Assembly: GCA_963971225.1 (NCBI GenBank)
Contig: OZ020267.1
Span: 29,272,298 to 29,336,297, forward strand
DNA: 64,000 nucleotides
DNA from: Melieria omissa
Taxonomy: Eukaryota; Arthropoda; Insecta; Diptera; Ulidiidae
Direction of reading: 5' to 3'
This document shows positions 1-11,658 of this stretch, one piece after another (within the stretch, counting starts at the first letter, position 1; each line of letters begins with the position of its first letter). Made by a program: the position numbers and the translations under genes. The notes under the pieces were generated by a model that did no database searches, had not been told where the DNA came from, and saw nothing but the letters and a program-made list of their open reading frames with translations.

Positions 1-133
1 TTTAAATCTCCTAAACTTTCCCCCTAAACAATTCTTCCTTCTACAAATTATCCTAAAAGTGCAAGAATCTCCTAAATCTAAGAGGAAATCTCCTAATCTG
101 GCAACACTGACCTGCTTACTTACTTATTGCGAT

Positions 134-293
134 GTTATGCTGCCGATCAAATGATCCCGTTCACGGATAAAATTGTTGATGTTTCAATGTAAAAGAGAAA
201 AATTACTCTCTCGCTCATTCTCCCAATTTTCTTTTTTACATTGAAGCAACAACAATTTTATCCGTGACCGGGATCATTTGACCGGCAGCTAAC
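134..293. mobile_element. Hairpin miniature inverted-repeat element
   Basis: Two arms of roughly 65-70 bp are near-perfect reverse complements (134-204 and 229-293), separated by a loop of about 25 bp. Both arms contain TCAAATGATCCC and CACGGATAAAATTGTTG in opposite orientation. The element sits next to the CTTACTTA-type tail of a retrotransposon 3' end. It has no coding capacity. The structure fits a foldback or miniature element; the superfamily cannot be read from this copy. Confidence 0.75.
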
Positions 294-298
294 ACTGG

Positions 299-371
299 GC
301 TTACTTAACCGGCCTTTACAACCCGTTACCGGGTTACGCCTTACAACAAAAGTTCTCTTCAGGCGCCTCTC
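299..371 (-). mobile_element. 3' end fragment of an RTE-type retrotransposon
   Basis: Read on the minus strand, this segment matches the last 70 bases of the retrotransposon at 11,659-12,600. Shared words, in order, are AGGCGCCTG, GAGAA, CGTAACCCG, TAACGGGTTGT, GGCC and GTTAAGTAAG. It is a 5'-truncated end piece with the TAAG-type tail. The hairpin at 134-293 lies beside that tail. Confidence 0.65.
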
Positions 372-813
372 CAATTATTCACACACACACACACCAAGAG
401 ATGATAGACACGGTTTCTGCACCTCCGGTCAACAAACCTCGCTTGGAGCTTCATTGTTCTTACGACATGCATGGCCTAGCTAGCTTAGCCGCTGGATGTT
501 GAAAACTCTCCCAAAAATCCCCTAAGGATCCGAAAAATCAACTTACATAAAATATGGATCTCCTAAACAGCTCTTCCTCCTTAAAATTCGCCTAAAAAGT
601 CAAGAATCTCCTGAGTTTAGGAGGAAGTCTTCTGAGTGTTGCCATCGCTGTGCTGACAAGAGATTTTTTTAATAGCTTAGTAGCTCCAAAAAGGCAGTTT
701 TGATACAAGAATTTATGGCAGTTCGAACGTATTTTTGTCCGGAAATCTTTTTTTCCTTCCAGAGTGACATACGTCTGTGTACTCTGTGCTGTAACTTGAG
801 GTTCCACCACCAG

Positions 814-2672
814 GTTAGGTTAGGTTAGGTTAAAGTGGCTGTCTTGGCCCGGGACTTGACGAAAAACACACTTAGGCCACGGAATGGGCCCGTTGTGATA
901 CCACAGGTTAAAAAGGTCTGTCTTGCTGCAAGTCGATAAGCCTAATTAAGCCATTTCGAAGAGTGAATGAACTCAATCAAGTCTTTTATACTAGCCGAAC
1001 TGAGTTCACTCAAGTTGTCGAAGAAAGGAGAGCCTAGGGTTTTCCATCTTCGTCTAGATAGAGCCGGACAGTTGCAGAGAAGGTGGCTTATAGATTCCTC
1101 CTCCTCTTCATTGTGGCAACTGCGGCAGAAGTCCCAACTGTTGACGCCTAGTCTGACGGCATGGCGTCCGAATAAACAGTGGCCCGTCAGAATTGCGACG
1201 ACCGTACTAATGTGCTGCCTGCTACGCGAGATAAGTGCTCTTGTACGCCTTAGATTAAAAACAGGCCAGAGCTGTCTGGTTATGGTACATGTGCTCTCCC
1301 CTTGCCATCGCCTGTTGGCCTTCTCTAGGAAGAGTGAACAGATCATTTGTTTACAAGAGGCAAGAGGAATGCCTGCCGTGACTGTGGTGCTGAGGTGCGG
1401 GAGGGTCGTGCCACGTCTGGCAAGCTCATCAGCTACACAGTTTCCACTGATGTCTTTGTGGCCCGGTACCCAGATAAGGATAATGTTGTGCGCGTGCCCT
1501 AACTCATTTAGTAGGGAGCGGCAGAGAGTAACCACTTTCGATGTCGTTGAGACCTTCTTAAGGGCTTTTATTGCTGCCTGGCTGTCAGTGAAAATACGAA
1601 CCGTACTCTTAGGAAGGTTGCGTTGTTTTAGCATAGACAGGGCTTTGAAAATGGCCAGAACTTCCGCTTGGAAGACACTGCAGAAATCTGGAAGACGAAA
1701 ACATTCTTCCATGAGTGGATTTTCACACATTACTCCACCCCCTACTCTGCCATCCAGTTTGGAGCCGTCAGTATAGAAGCATACTCCAGTTTTCGGAACC
1801 GTGTCCTGCTCCCACTCCCGTCTTTGCGGTATGAGGGTTGAGAATTTGGAGTCGAAAACAAAAGATGGTAATGAGTAGTCTATGTTGTTACGTAAGTCAG
1901 GTGAACTGCCTAGAATCTGGCAGTGACCGAAATCAGTACGTGTCCATCTATTTATGGTATTTAGTCTCACTGCAGAGAGGGTAGCCATTTGTTTTCCGAA
2001 AAGGTCAACAGGAAGAAGGTGGAGCAGGGCGTAGAGTCCTTTGGACGGTGTCGACCGCATGGCCCCAGTAATAATGAGCGCCGCCGATCTTTGAACTGAG
2101 TCCAAAGGTTTCTGGTTGGTCCCCTTGTCCAGGGCAGTCCACCATACTACTGCTCCATAGAAAAGAATGGGCCTAATTACAGATATGTACATCCAGTACA
2201 TGATTCGTGGTTGGAGACCCCATTTTTTGCCAACTGCTCTTTTGCAGGAGTACAGTGCAACAGTGGCCTTGCGAACCCTTTCTAGTATGTTCGCTTTCCA
2301 GTTAAGTTTCCTGTCCAGCAGTAGACCAATATATTTGGCCTGCGAGCTGACAGTAAGACTAGTGCCATAAAGAGTAGGCGGGTCAAAAGTAGGAACTTGG
2401 TGCTTCCTTGTAAAAAGGACCAGATCAGTTTTGGATGGGTTAACGCCCATACCGTTCCGAGAGCACCAAGATCCCAATAGATTCAGTGCACCTTGAAGAA
2501 GATCAACCAGTGTCGGAATGTTCTTCCCAGATACCGCTAACGCCACGTCGTCTGCGTATGCAACTACCTTACACCCCGTATCGTTCAGTTGCAAAAGCAG
2601 GTCATTTATCGCTAGGTTCCAAAGTAGAGGAGAAAGGACACCCCCCTGCGGGGTGCCTCTGGTGACCCACCA
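814..2672 (-). mobile_element. 5'-truncated I/LOA-type non-LTR retrotransposon
   Basis: A minus-strand insertion ends in a GGTTA tandem tail (plus-strand 813-832). It is bracketed by CCACCACCAG at 804-813 and 2673-2682, a likely target-site duplication. The 3' UTR (about 830-940) has the GGGCCCGTTGTGATACCAC word common to fly non-LTR elements. The element starts inside the reverse transcriptase domain, so it is a dead-on-arrival copy typical of target-primed reverse transcription. The clade (I/LOA group) is inferred from the order RT, RNase H, zinc-knuckle-like C terminus. Confidence 0.8.
942..2672 (-). pseudogene. Partial retrotransposon polyprotein: RT, RNase H, Cys/His tail
   Basis: The open frame runs on to an ATG at 2762, but its first 30 or so codons read through the target duplication into flanking DNA, so the element-derived part begins near 2672 at RGTPQGGVLSPLLWN (RT motif B). 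VVAYADDVAL (the YADD catalytic box) follows, then an RNase H domain with YTDGS, FTDSQAA and a WVPGH...ADELAR segment. The C terminus has a CRSCH...HLLCNCPAL Cys/His cluster near the end. No stop interrupts this part, so the insertion is young or fairly recent. The N-terminal endonuclease and most fingers/palm motifs are missing, so it cannot be autonomous. Confidence 0.8.
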
Positions 2673-3018
2673 CCACCACCAGACCTCCGAAGAAATATTG
2701 ATCCTGTGGTGCCAAGGAATTAAGGTGTTCGCTGCCCAACACATCAGTGCCAAATTTCTCAAGCCTGATTAGGACGAATGCGGGGTGGACACAGAGAGAA
2801 AGTGATTTTTCGTTTCATCATCCTCCTCATGAACAGAACAGAGCACTCTGTCAGATATATTCACCTTTGAAGCACTTAATCTCATAAAAAATTACACATC
2901 ATTAGATCGACCAGATGCTTGCAGTTCTCATCCATAAAAACAAAAGAAAACAAACATGCAAACATGGGTCTGAGATGACGTAGCGCATAAATCTAGAAAT
3001 TTTTTTTTTAAACTATAG

Positions 3019-3130
3019 TAAGTTAGGTTAGGTTGGCTGACCCAAGGGGTCTCACATAGACCAAGTATTGGTAAATAGTGGTACAGAGATTCTGGAGTTC
3101 CAGTCCTGTTGTTGTTTTTTAAAAACTTTT
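3019..3130 (-). mobile_element. Remnant of a non-LTR retrotransposon 3' end
   Basis: The plus strand carries GTTAGGTTAGGTTGGCTGAC followed by CCAAGGGGTCTCACATAGAC. This tail-plus-3' UTR pattern belongs to a widespread fly non-LTR family read on the minus strand. No reading frame of the element survives. The boundary on the right is uncertain. Confidence 0.4.
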
Positions 3131-4902
3131 TGGCAAATCGCAAAGTAAGTCGCTCCTAAGTTGCTCCGCAATTCTTTCCAAGGAAGGGAACAAAAAAACC
3201 ATAGTAAAACTGTCTTCAATGTTTTGCTGAAATTTTGACTAAATTGAATAAGATAAGTATTTGGTGTTATTTGGATGTCGACGGCGAAGAAGGAGATCAT
3301 GTCTTCAATGAAAGAACCAAGTTGAGAACATTCCATCATCTCTTGGTTTGACCAACCAAAAAGAATTTAACCCAGTAAAAAGTTGTTATGGCCACTAAAG
3401 TAAGTTTTTAAATAGAATGAGATATTTTTTCAGCGCATACGCATTCTCATGCTACTTGTTTTTGTTTTCCAAATCAAATTAATGCGCAAACCATAACTTT
3501 TTCCTCTCTACTTTCATGTTCTTCGCATATATCTACACCAACTCGCATTGGATGACTAATACTAGCCAAATAATTAGCACAGTTTAAAAACGTTAATAAA
3601 TAAATAAAAAGTTGCGTACCTTTACTTACACACTCACCAATCGCCCAGCCAGATCACATGTCGCCCGCCGACAGCCGACAGTCAACAGCAAAAAAAAAAA
3701 GTCAACAACGCAGCGCCAAACTCTTTGGGCAGCGCGTAGAAAACGCCTAACAAATGACAAAGGCAAATAGCCAACATAGCTGACAATAAGTTGAATGCCA
3801 CTTAAAGCCAGCAGACAAGTGCAAATAGCAAAATATGACAGACGGCTACAAGAAAAAGTCAACTCAAATGGAAATCTACAAAAAAACAAAACGCATACGA
3901 AAACTGCACAAAACGGTAGTGAAATCAACTCAAGCATCAAAAATGTGTAGGCGCATTTATTTAGCATAAGGATGCTAAATCCTAACAAGCCAACAAAATA
4001 AGTAAAAGAAAATACAAATTGTTTCTTAAAGTGAAAAATAATAGAAAAAATGCGCAAAAAACTGGCGCCGCATCGTTGACAATTGTGATGCTGAAACTGA
4101 CTAAATAAAAAAAAATTGCATGCGAGATTACTGCAATATTGGAGCAATGAATCGCATTCGCATCGTGTTTCACGCAATGCCAAACAGGCAAGAGGACAGA
4201 TTCTGCTGTCGTAAAGGATGCAGAGTTGATGTGGTGTCATATCGTCAGACATTTGCCAGCTAATTAACACCACTGTGTCAATATTCTCGAGTGTGATAAA
4301 CACAAAATGCTGTGTAGGTGACAACCACAACTGCTGCACTACATTTTGCTGTACATATATATACTTGTACATATAGTACATACGATAATTGCCTCCCTTA
4401 TAAATATTTTATTGTATTTATTTGAGTTCTTCCAGCTGCTGAAATGTCTGACAGGAACAAACTTCTTTTGCAGCAAACAATCTGTGCGCTAGTCACCGCT
4501 AAACACTGGAGGACACTTCTTACTTTCGAAAAAAAAAATTGTATATGTAACATACGGTGTCCCAATAAGTGAATGATTTCATTAATAAATAAAACACGTA
4601 TTTACTGAGCAAGTGGTGATATTTTTATTGCATTGTAAATAAGACTTTTTCCGATTAAGTATGAAATAAACTTCAAGCAAATGGAAACGCAAAACACCTT
4701 CAAAATTAAATCCAATGTACAGTACAGGTACAGTATATGTAGTTACATTACTCGACACGAAAAATACTCCTAAAAATAAAAGTATTTTTTAGACCAATTT
4801 TCGGCTGCTGAACACGAAACTGAAAATCAAAAAATTTTCTTAAGAAGCACTTTCGAAAAACCTTCGAAAAACACGTTTTTCCCCTCTTATTTCAGTTATG
4901 AG

Positions 4903-4976
4903 CACATATATCGTAAACCACATATATCGTAAAGCACATATATCGTATATCGTAAAGCACATATACCGTAAACCAT
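4903..4976. repeat. Short tandem repeat, unit about 15 bp
   Basis: Four to five imperfect head-to-tail copies of a CACATATATCGTAAA unit. One copy has an extra ATCGT and one reads ATACC. Likely a local minisatellite; no function is suggested by position. Confidence 0.7.
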
Positions 4977-5484
4977 CCGACTGTGGTCCCGTCGCGTCGT
5001 TCAGAAGGTAATTAACTAACCTTTCCAACAATATATAGATTAATAGATTAAGGATAAATCCAATGAGATTTGGGGAAGTTACTGACGATGAAAGTTGTAA
5101 AAAAGTGCATTTTGTGACCATTTTCAAAAATTATACATTTTCGAATGGTTTTTTTATAGATAAAATAAATGATCTCCTCTGGTTTTAAAATCTAAGATGA
5201 AATATGTATTATTTGAGCAAACATTAAGCCTAACATCAATAAAATTGAAAGAAAAATTACAAAGTTATGATGAACTGAGTAAAAACTTTACATTTACTAC
5301 GCCGTATGAACAAATTTTTTTATTTTTCCGAGACGCCTCCAAATGTTGATATAGACGTGAAACTAGAGGTAATTTATAGTATCTTGGCATAGTCAGTTTT
5401 TCATTTTCTGACCCAAAAACCCTTTTAAAGGACTTTAAAATTACTTTTAAATTACATTAAATACACATTTCAAATATTTTGTTT

Positions 5485-5759
5485 AAATATTTGCGATTAT
5501 ACAATGATGAAGATATGGGTATCAAATGAAAGCGGAAAATTGTCTCTTTTCTATTAAATTGTCTATTTGAAACTTTTAGGACCAAAATATGTCGGTATGC
5601 AAAACATCTTTTGGATTTCAGTCAGTAGATTCATACATCTAAAGTTTTCTCTATTTCAAAGTTCTGAAAGTTCAAAATAGAACATTTAGTTAAAAGGAGA
5701 AAAATGTTCCTCTTTCATTTGATACCCATATCTTCATCATTGCACAATCGCAAATATTT
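5485..5759. repeat. Foldback: 48-bp inverted repeats with 179-bp spacer
   Basis: The arm at 5485-5532 and the arm at 5712-5759 are reverse complements at about 46 of 48 positions, sharing GATGAAGATATGGGTATC and AAATATTTGCGATT. The spacer has no coding content. A miniature inverted-repeat element is the simplest reading; I could not define a target duplication. Confidence 0.7.
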
Positions 5760-6393
5760 AAATATTTATTGTCCAATTTTTTACAATGTTTCCAGTTACT
5801 CTAATGTCTAAGATAGCCGCACAAAAAATAATCAATTGCTGCTATATCTTCTGATCCTGGAGATCAAAAAGAACGACTCGCACAATGTGTTGTACCCTTT
5901 TTTGTATTCATATTCTAAATCAAAAAGTTGCTGATTATGGTCCAGTGACGTTATCCATTCTTGGACATACCCAGGTAGAGGCAGGGAAGGGCATTTGCTG
6001 CGCCAAAAATTCAAAATACTATATTTTTTATTTATAGAGAATTCTATATCCTATTTTATTCGATTTTTTTCAATGTAGTTATGTCTTCGACCTCTAAATT
6101 TGTTCCTGATTGACTGCAAAGTTAACTCTAGTATCATTTTAAAAGACGTTAGAATCAGTCAAAGTAATCTTTTTTCTTGTTGTGTATTTGTTTCACTCCA
6201 AAACATACAACTCTGTATGTTCCTCGAATCCCATAAACCAAAAATAGTTTTCATTACGAAATACAAAATGGAATTAATCACTGAAAACAATTTCTCAAAA
6301 AAAGCGAATCTGACTTCAATTATTTTTATGATTTGGAGATCAATTTACAAAATACATAAAAAATATTTTTATTTATTTTTATTTTGAAGGCAC

Positions 6394-6490
6394 TATTGAG
6401 GCTTCGGAAGGTAGGTAGATGTGGTGGATCTCAGAACGAGAGCTCACTTAGACCAAAAATAGGCCCCTTGTGATGCCACTGGATCACTTT
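6394..6490 (-). mobile_element. Non-LTR 3' UTR remnant
   Basis: The segment resembles the 3' UTR of the retrotransposon at 814-2672: GAGCTCACTTAGACC, then AATAGGCCCCTTGTGATGCC compared with AATGGGCCCGTTGTGATACC there. Only the terminal portion remains. Confidence 0.4.
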
Positions 6491-8546
6491 CCACTTCATG
6501 TTAGTAACTATTAAACTACTATTGAGTCTTGAGTCTTTTCAATTAAAATAGAAAGCTATAATGAGTTAGTTTATCTCTATTAAAAGTTTAATTTTATTCT
6601 TAATTTATTATTTTATTCAAACAAAAAAAGTCACGTTGCTATTGAAAGGGACTAGTGTCATGTTTCTTGCTCAAAGTCGTGTATTATACAAAAAAGGACC
6701 GATCTATGCCGAGTCCAATTTTTTTTATGAGAGACAATACAAAGTGCTCAGACATGATTTTCTCATACTTGTACTTGTGGGTTAATGTATGAAAATCTCT
6801 TCCAAAGATTACATTAACAAAAAGTTTATATCAAACGTTAACCATTGCCATCTAAAAAGGCAGTCATCAAATACAAATATCGTTTTACTCAACTCCTAAC
6901 CGATATTCGAACCCGCACTCCTTTGATTTGCAACGCAACTCAGTAAGTATTGAACGAAGATGGAAGATGATACAAATCCAAAGAAATCGAACTAAATCTT
7001 ATTAGTAAAGTTTTCTCTTCTTACTTTAAACTTACTTTTACACTTTTAAATTAAAAATTTAAACTCAAACTAAAATCCACTGATTTTACTGACATATTGC
7101 ACCCATTTCAATCAATCAGATTGTTCACTCAGCAATTTTTTAGCTCTTGCAGCCGACCGGCACGAATGCCTCCAACAAGTGTCTACCTGTCCAAACAAAA
7201 AAGGATAACTTGTGACAACCCTTCGGTTGAATGCTTCAGACTTGTTGCGTTTTACTCCGCACACCCCAATATTACTTCGGACTCTTCCCCCACAACAGTT
7301 TTTTGACGCTTCTTTTCAACTACCCAAATCATTTGTTTATCTTATATTTGACTTTGTTTTTCTTCATTTCCTTCCTTTTTCTTTGTGCTATAAAAAAAAA
7401 TGTTCAACAATTTTATGTGATATGAAATTTTTTATTGCTACTGCTTGCATAAAAAACGCAACACACAACACATGTGCATAGCACACACACACACACATAC
7501 ATATTAAACATTAGGTTTAAATTGTGACAACGAAAAAAAACTTAATTCCATGATTCATAGCGGCAAAGGGAGACTCGCACGTCTGCACGGCTGGCTAGTT
7601 GGATTTAGGCGACTTTATTGCTCCGTTTGTCGAATGTTTTGCAATTTCGCATAAGTATTATATGATTTTGATGTCTGTATGACGGTATGTTTGTATGTAT
7701 GCAGCTGATAAGTAAAACAAACCAAAACAGACGGACGAGCAACTTCTTTTTTTTTTTTTGGCAACATGAGTAAACAAAAAAGGGGACCGACAGCAACGAG
7801 CATGAAATTGATTTCTATACAATTCTAAAGTTGCCGAATCGCAGCATTGTGCATGCAATTCCTACGAGCACGAGTGGGTCCGCTTATCTAGAAGAGGCTA
7901 TATTCTTTTTCTTTACCACTGCCAACAGCAGTCACGGTGCAATACACTGTGCTACCAAATAGTCTACTGCAGAAAATTTTCAATGAAAAATATGCTAATT
8001 AAAATATGCAAATGTCGAAATTTTAGATGTTTTCTTACTATTCTCTCTTCTTACTTATGATTCAAAACATTCACATCTGTTCAAAGTCATCTGCTCCTAG
8101 AAGAAAATTGCTGCATAGATTTGTCAGTTTTTTCTCAATGGTTTTGAAATTGGAATCGAATCCATGACCCTTTTTCTCCAATGTGAACCCACAAATTCTT
8201 TACATCGCATCCAGTGTGCCAGTGAAACAGAACATTCCCGGTCAATGCTAGCTGACCACGATCGATGGGCTATCAGTGACTACGGGGCAATGCTCTTTTC
8301 AATCAACGGACTGAATTATAAGCGGTGAACGTGGACTGTAACTGACCTCTTACAGAAGCTTAAGCTTTTAACTTTGACCTCCTCCTGACGAAATCCCTAA
8401 CGACGGTTCCAGGGGGACAAGAGACACTCAGGCACTTTCGATGCTTTCGTTGCTCAATATTATCTGAGTCGGGTTTCAAACTCATGATCCTCTTACGAAA
8501 CACTAGAAAGACCATTGCGGTCATTATGACGATTTATCATTCTTAA

Positions 8547-9320
8547 CCCTTTCGACCCCAAAGTTGCCTGAGAGCAACTTCACCTATTTGTCATTTTATA
8601 GCAAAAGCTACGATTGATTTATGGATTTAATTTATGTAGGCACCAACAAAGTAATGTTTTTAAAAGTGAATTCAAAGCAAATTACAAAAATTTTACCGTT
8701 ATCATCGAAATAATTTCAAATAATTTGCAGCGATATCAGAGAAAGTTTGTGTTCTAATTGAAGTCTACGAATTGGGCACGTTTGATCAAAACCCTGTTTC
8801 TTTATTAATAGTTAAATAAAATCAAAAAGTAATAATTTTGTATTTTTCCATAAATGTCAAATAATTTTTCTGTAATTACAAAATAATGATACAAAATATA
8901 TTTAACCCATTTTAAGCGGGTATGTCGTGTGTTTCATCATTTCAATACCAAAAAGTAATATCGATAATCTTCTTCTTCTTTTTCTTGACTGGCACGACAG
9001 CCCGATTACGAAACTAAGGCCTAGCTACCCGCAACGCATGCGTGCGAATGTTTTTACAAGGTTGGAAGGGACCTACAGTTTTATGCCGATTCCGAACGGC
9101 GAGTTGGGAGCTTTTTCATAGGCAATTTTACTCTCAGAGGTTTGCCATTTCCTGCTGAGAGTACAGCCGCCGAAAGAAAAATTGTTGTTTTTCTTTTTTT
9201 TTCGGTGTTAACGCAACGGAGTATTGAACTCGCGGAGTCTTGACTCGCGGCCCAACGCACTAGCCAGCTGAGCTACGGCGGTAATATCGATACACAAGGT
9301 GAAATTCGGGGTCGAAAGGG
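8547..9320. mobile_element. TTAA-flanked miniature element, family A (with nested SINE)
   Basis: The ends are perfect 13-bp inverted repeats (CCCTTTCGACCCC), flanked by TTAA at 8543-8546 and 9321-9324, the target signature of piggyBac-type elements. A short subterminal palindrome (AGTTGC, 6-bp loop, GCAACT) lies just inside the left end. There is no transposase frame, so it is non-autonomous. A second copy is at 11,554-13,009. The internal 314 bp at 8967-9280 is a SINE inserted later. Confidence 0.85.
8967..9280 (-). mobile_element. tRNA-derived SINE
   Basis: Read on the minus strand, the head at 9280 begins like a tRNA. Box A is TAGCTCAGCTGG (9264-9275) and box B is GTTCAATAC (9221-9229), so an internal polymerase III promoter is visible. 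The body follows, and the 3' end is a GAA-rich simple tail (plus-strand TTCTTCTTC near 8968). A perfect 12-bp target duplication, GTAATATCGATA, flanks it at 8955-8966 and 9281-9292. The undisrupted site is present in the family A copy near 12,970, which confirms the boundaries. Confidence 0.85.
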
Positions 9321-9324
9321 TTAA

Positions 9325-10166
9325 ATATCCGTGTTTCCTTTAGTATTTCGGCCACTTTTGCTTTGCTGACTATTATTTTTGTATGGTTAAAATTTTAAAT
9401 TTTTTCAAAAGTTATTTTAAGAAAAATTAGCCAAATCCGGTGTGTACTTTTCGAGATATCAGCAAATATGATGTGTAGTCTTTGTAGGAATGGACAACTT
9501 GCGGTCTTTCTAGTGTTAAGTTATGACCTGACCTGGCCTGACCTGACAACTTCGCTTGTCGTTTTCTAAGCCATCGAACGCATTTTTATGAGCAACCAAA
9601 ACGGTTTATTGATTAAAACAATCTGAGTAATATATGTACATATTTTTTTTTAATATTTGTCATAATAAATAAAACTTGCTGGGTTCCACCGCTCCACCCC
9701 AATTTCAATATATATCAAGTATATATATTGATTTCTTTTTATCTCAACTCACCCAAAAAATAATGCCAACTTGATTGGCAACAATTTCAAAGTCAACCGA
9801 TATCTAACCAACATATATCAAGCCACATGAAATCATATCAGCGGAATTAAACTCGAATGGCTTAGCATAGCTTATCAGGGTTAATAAAGTCAGCACACAC
9901 TCGCTGTCCCCTTTCCAAAATGCTTCCATGCATTATCTGCGTTAATAGATCATGTTTAATAATACCGATAATACCACAACAACAACAAAATGTTAACAAG
10001 TTTGCACAAAATTCAAAAATAGTAAAATGCAAAAAATGACGTTTCCCTGAACTTTTTCATTTACTCGTAGCACTCTTTGCGCTACCATTATTTATGAGGC
10101 CCATAAACATTCAACATTGATAGTCTTTACTGTTTTCCACCCCTCCCCCTTTTCCATGCCACTCAC
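9325..10166. other. Non-coding stretch before SoxE exon 1 (intron 1 side)
   Basis: AT-rich with no recognisable exon or element. On the minus strand it lies just downstream of the splice donor of the SoxE exon, so it would be the start of intron 1. Short CAA runs occur near 9,980-10,000. Confidence 0.45.
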
Positions 10167-10402
10167 TTTGCCGTAGCCTGCACCAAATTCCACTCGTATC
10201 CTTCCAGGACCTTCATCACCGCACTCGTAATTTGCGCATCTTCCTTGCGACCGCTGCCGATTTCGTTGCGTTTCTGCTCGGCTTTGGCTGCATAGTTGGC
10301 CAAGACGAGCGTCTCCACCGGTTTGCCATTGTCGTCTTTTGCCGTCGACGCGCCACTCTCCGCATCTGTATCCATTTTAATCAAATCTGTATCCATTTCC
10401 AA
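10167..10402 (-). CDS. Sox100B: SoxE transcription factor, first coding exon (Sox100B-like)
   Basis: SoxE proteins are HMG-box transcription factors that bind DNA as dimers through a conserved segment just before the HMG box. This minus-strand exon encodes 78 codons from MEMDTD to an ATAK end, then a splice donor GTGAGT (plus-strand ACTCAC at 10,161-10,166), in phase 2. The last 22 residues (AVMKVLEGYEWNLVQ region) match the SoxE dimerisation motif AVxxVLxGYxWxLV, which in vertebrate Sox8/9/10 immediately precedes the HMG box. The acidic N terminus is otherwise unconserved. The HMG-box exon is not visible in 1-10,160, so intron 1 is at least 10 kb, or the rest of the gene lies beyond the window. 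In Drosophila the SoxE gene Sox100B lies near dco, which also occurs here; this supports the call. What is seen is the motif and splice donor; the name is by homology and synteny. Confidence 0.72.
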
Positions 10403-11549
10403 TGCACTTTCTCACACTTTTTGCCTTATTGAATTTTATTTATTTTTACTTCACTTTTATTCTTGCAAAACTTCAAAGCACAGTCGCTACGCTTTAAACT
10501 GTTTTTTTGTTGTAAACTCGAAGAGCAATTGCCACCCCATACGAATTGGGAAAATTGTCCGCACGCGCACACAAGTCGTCCGCACGCAACGCTCGAGCCC
10601 CCAACGAAAACTGCTACTGATCTCGTTGACAAATTGGCCGCAGCCGACGCCAATCACCACCACTCCAGCTCCAGCAGCGCCAACGCCACCAATCGCTTGC
10701 CGGCAGCGATAACGCCATGCGATCGTATCGCGAACGCCGCCCGAAACCACGCACCAACACACAAGCCGAAGTTGGCCGGTAAGTTCGAGCGAATGTCTCT
10801 GCCCTTCTTGCTGTCTGTGCGATCGTTTCCGTTTTTTGTTGTTCTTGTTTCTTGTCGCAACGCTCGAGGCGTGCGCGCTCTCGAACTTTTCCCTCAGGAA
10901 TAATTACAAAAGTAAACACACACACATCAAACACACACAGATGAAAAATTCTAAGTAATGAAGCGCATATAGAAATTTTACTAGTCACATAACGCGATCG
11001 CAGCTTTCAGTCGGTACTTGAGCACTTGCAACTTGTTCGCTTACGACACGCGCAGTGAAATTGTTGCAAAAATTTGAATAGATATTTATCTGTGGTATTA
11101 AAATATGTATAATCCTTCTACTTTTGGTGGTCACTTGAGATTTTTAAATTAAAACTTTCACCGATTTTTGTTTTGTAAATTTTTTTTTTGGATTGGTTAA
11201 GTAATCGCTGAATTTCTGCTAATTTATGGCTGAGTTTACTACCGATTATTTGATTACTTTCATTGACAAATAGTAAATAATTTATTGTAAACATTCTGTA
11301 AATTAGCAATACACGTCAATGTCGATCGTAGCCGCTTTTAAACTGCCTTAACCTTCTGTCAAACACAGTTGACCTAAGATACCAACAACACAAAACCTTT
11401 TATTTTAGTTTAAGCTTATTTCCATCCATTAAACTTATTCTTTTCTGTTCAAAATATAGAATCAAAACGTTCCTATGGAGACAGTTTTTTTGATAACTGC
11501 ACGGCTACATGACCACCGACCAGAGTTGTGGCTGTCATCAACCATAGAA
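10403..11549. other. Spacer upstream of SoxE exon 1
   Basis: GC-richer than its surroundings at 10,550-10,900, with CA-rich words and overlapping frames on both strands that look like shadows. It would carry the 5' UTR and promoter of the SoxE gene (minus strand). I cannot place a TATA box or start site with confidence. Confidence 0.35.
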
Positions 11550-11658
11550 TTAACCCTTTCGATCATCAATTTGCCTGAGAGCAACTTCACCTATTTGTCA
11601 TCTTATAGCAAAAGCTACGATTGTTTTATGGTTTTCATTTAAGTAGGCACCAACAAAG

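Larger units (their letters stand above)
1..650. repeat. Direct repeat pair (about 100 bp) around nested insertions
   Basis: The stretch at 1-110 and the stretch at about 552-650 are diverged direct copies. Both carry a run of CTCCTAAA-like words, then an AAGAATCTCCT word, then a purine-rich AGGA segment, and end at a GTTGCC/GGCAAC word. The material between them holds a hairpin element and an RTE-type retrotransposon end. I see no gene here. The pair could be two copies of one repeat or one repeat split by insertion. Confidence 0.45.
2683..8542. other. Non-coding stretch, AT-rich, decayed repeats
   Basis: No exon is recognisable on either strand. Reading frames here, including a 251-codon frame at 3626-4381, are rich in Phe, Leu and Cys and lack any motif. 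Simple repeats include a CA run near 7,481-7,498. The stretch holds the three repeat features listed separately (3,019; 4,903; 5,485) plus a 3'-end remnant at 6,394. If the SoxE exon at 10.2 kb is correct, this would be its first intron or 3' flank. Confidence 0.5.

Noticed and set aside
813..832. TTAGG-like repeat resembling the insect telomere sequence
   Set aside because: Only four units, directly at the 3' end of a minus-strand non-LTR retrotransposon with a matching target duplication. It is the element's tail, and flies lack TTAGG telomeres.
3626..4381. 251-codon minus-strand frame, hydrophobic (chemoreceptor-like at first glance)
   Set aside because: Phe/Leu/Cys-rich composition is what translated AT-rich DNA gives. 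No signature motif, no intron structure, and no similarity to any family I know.
9213..9280. Functional tRNA gene on the minus strand
   Set aside because: Boxes A and B are present, but the acceptor stem does not close and the sequence continues into a 314-bp unit with a GAA tail and a target duplication, so it is a SINE head.
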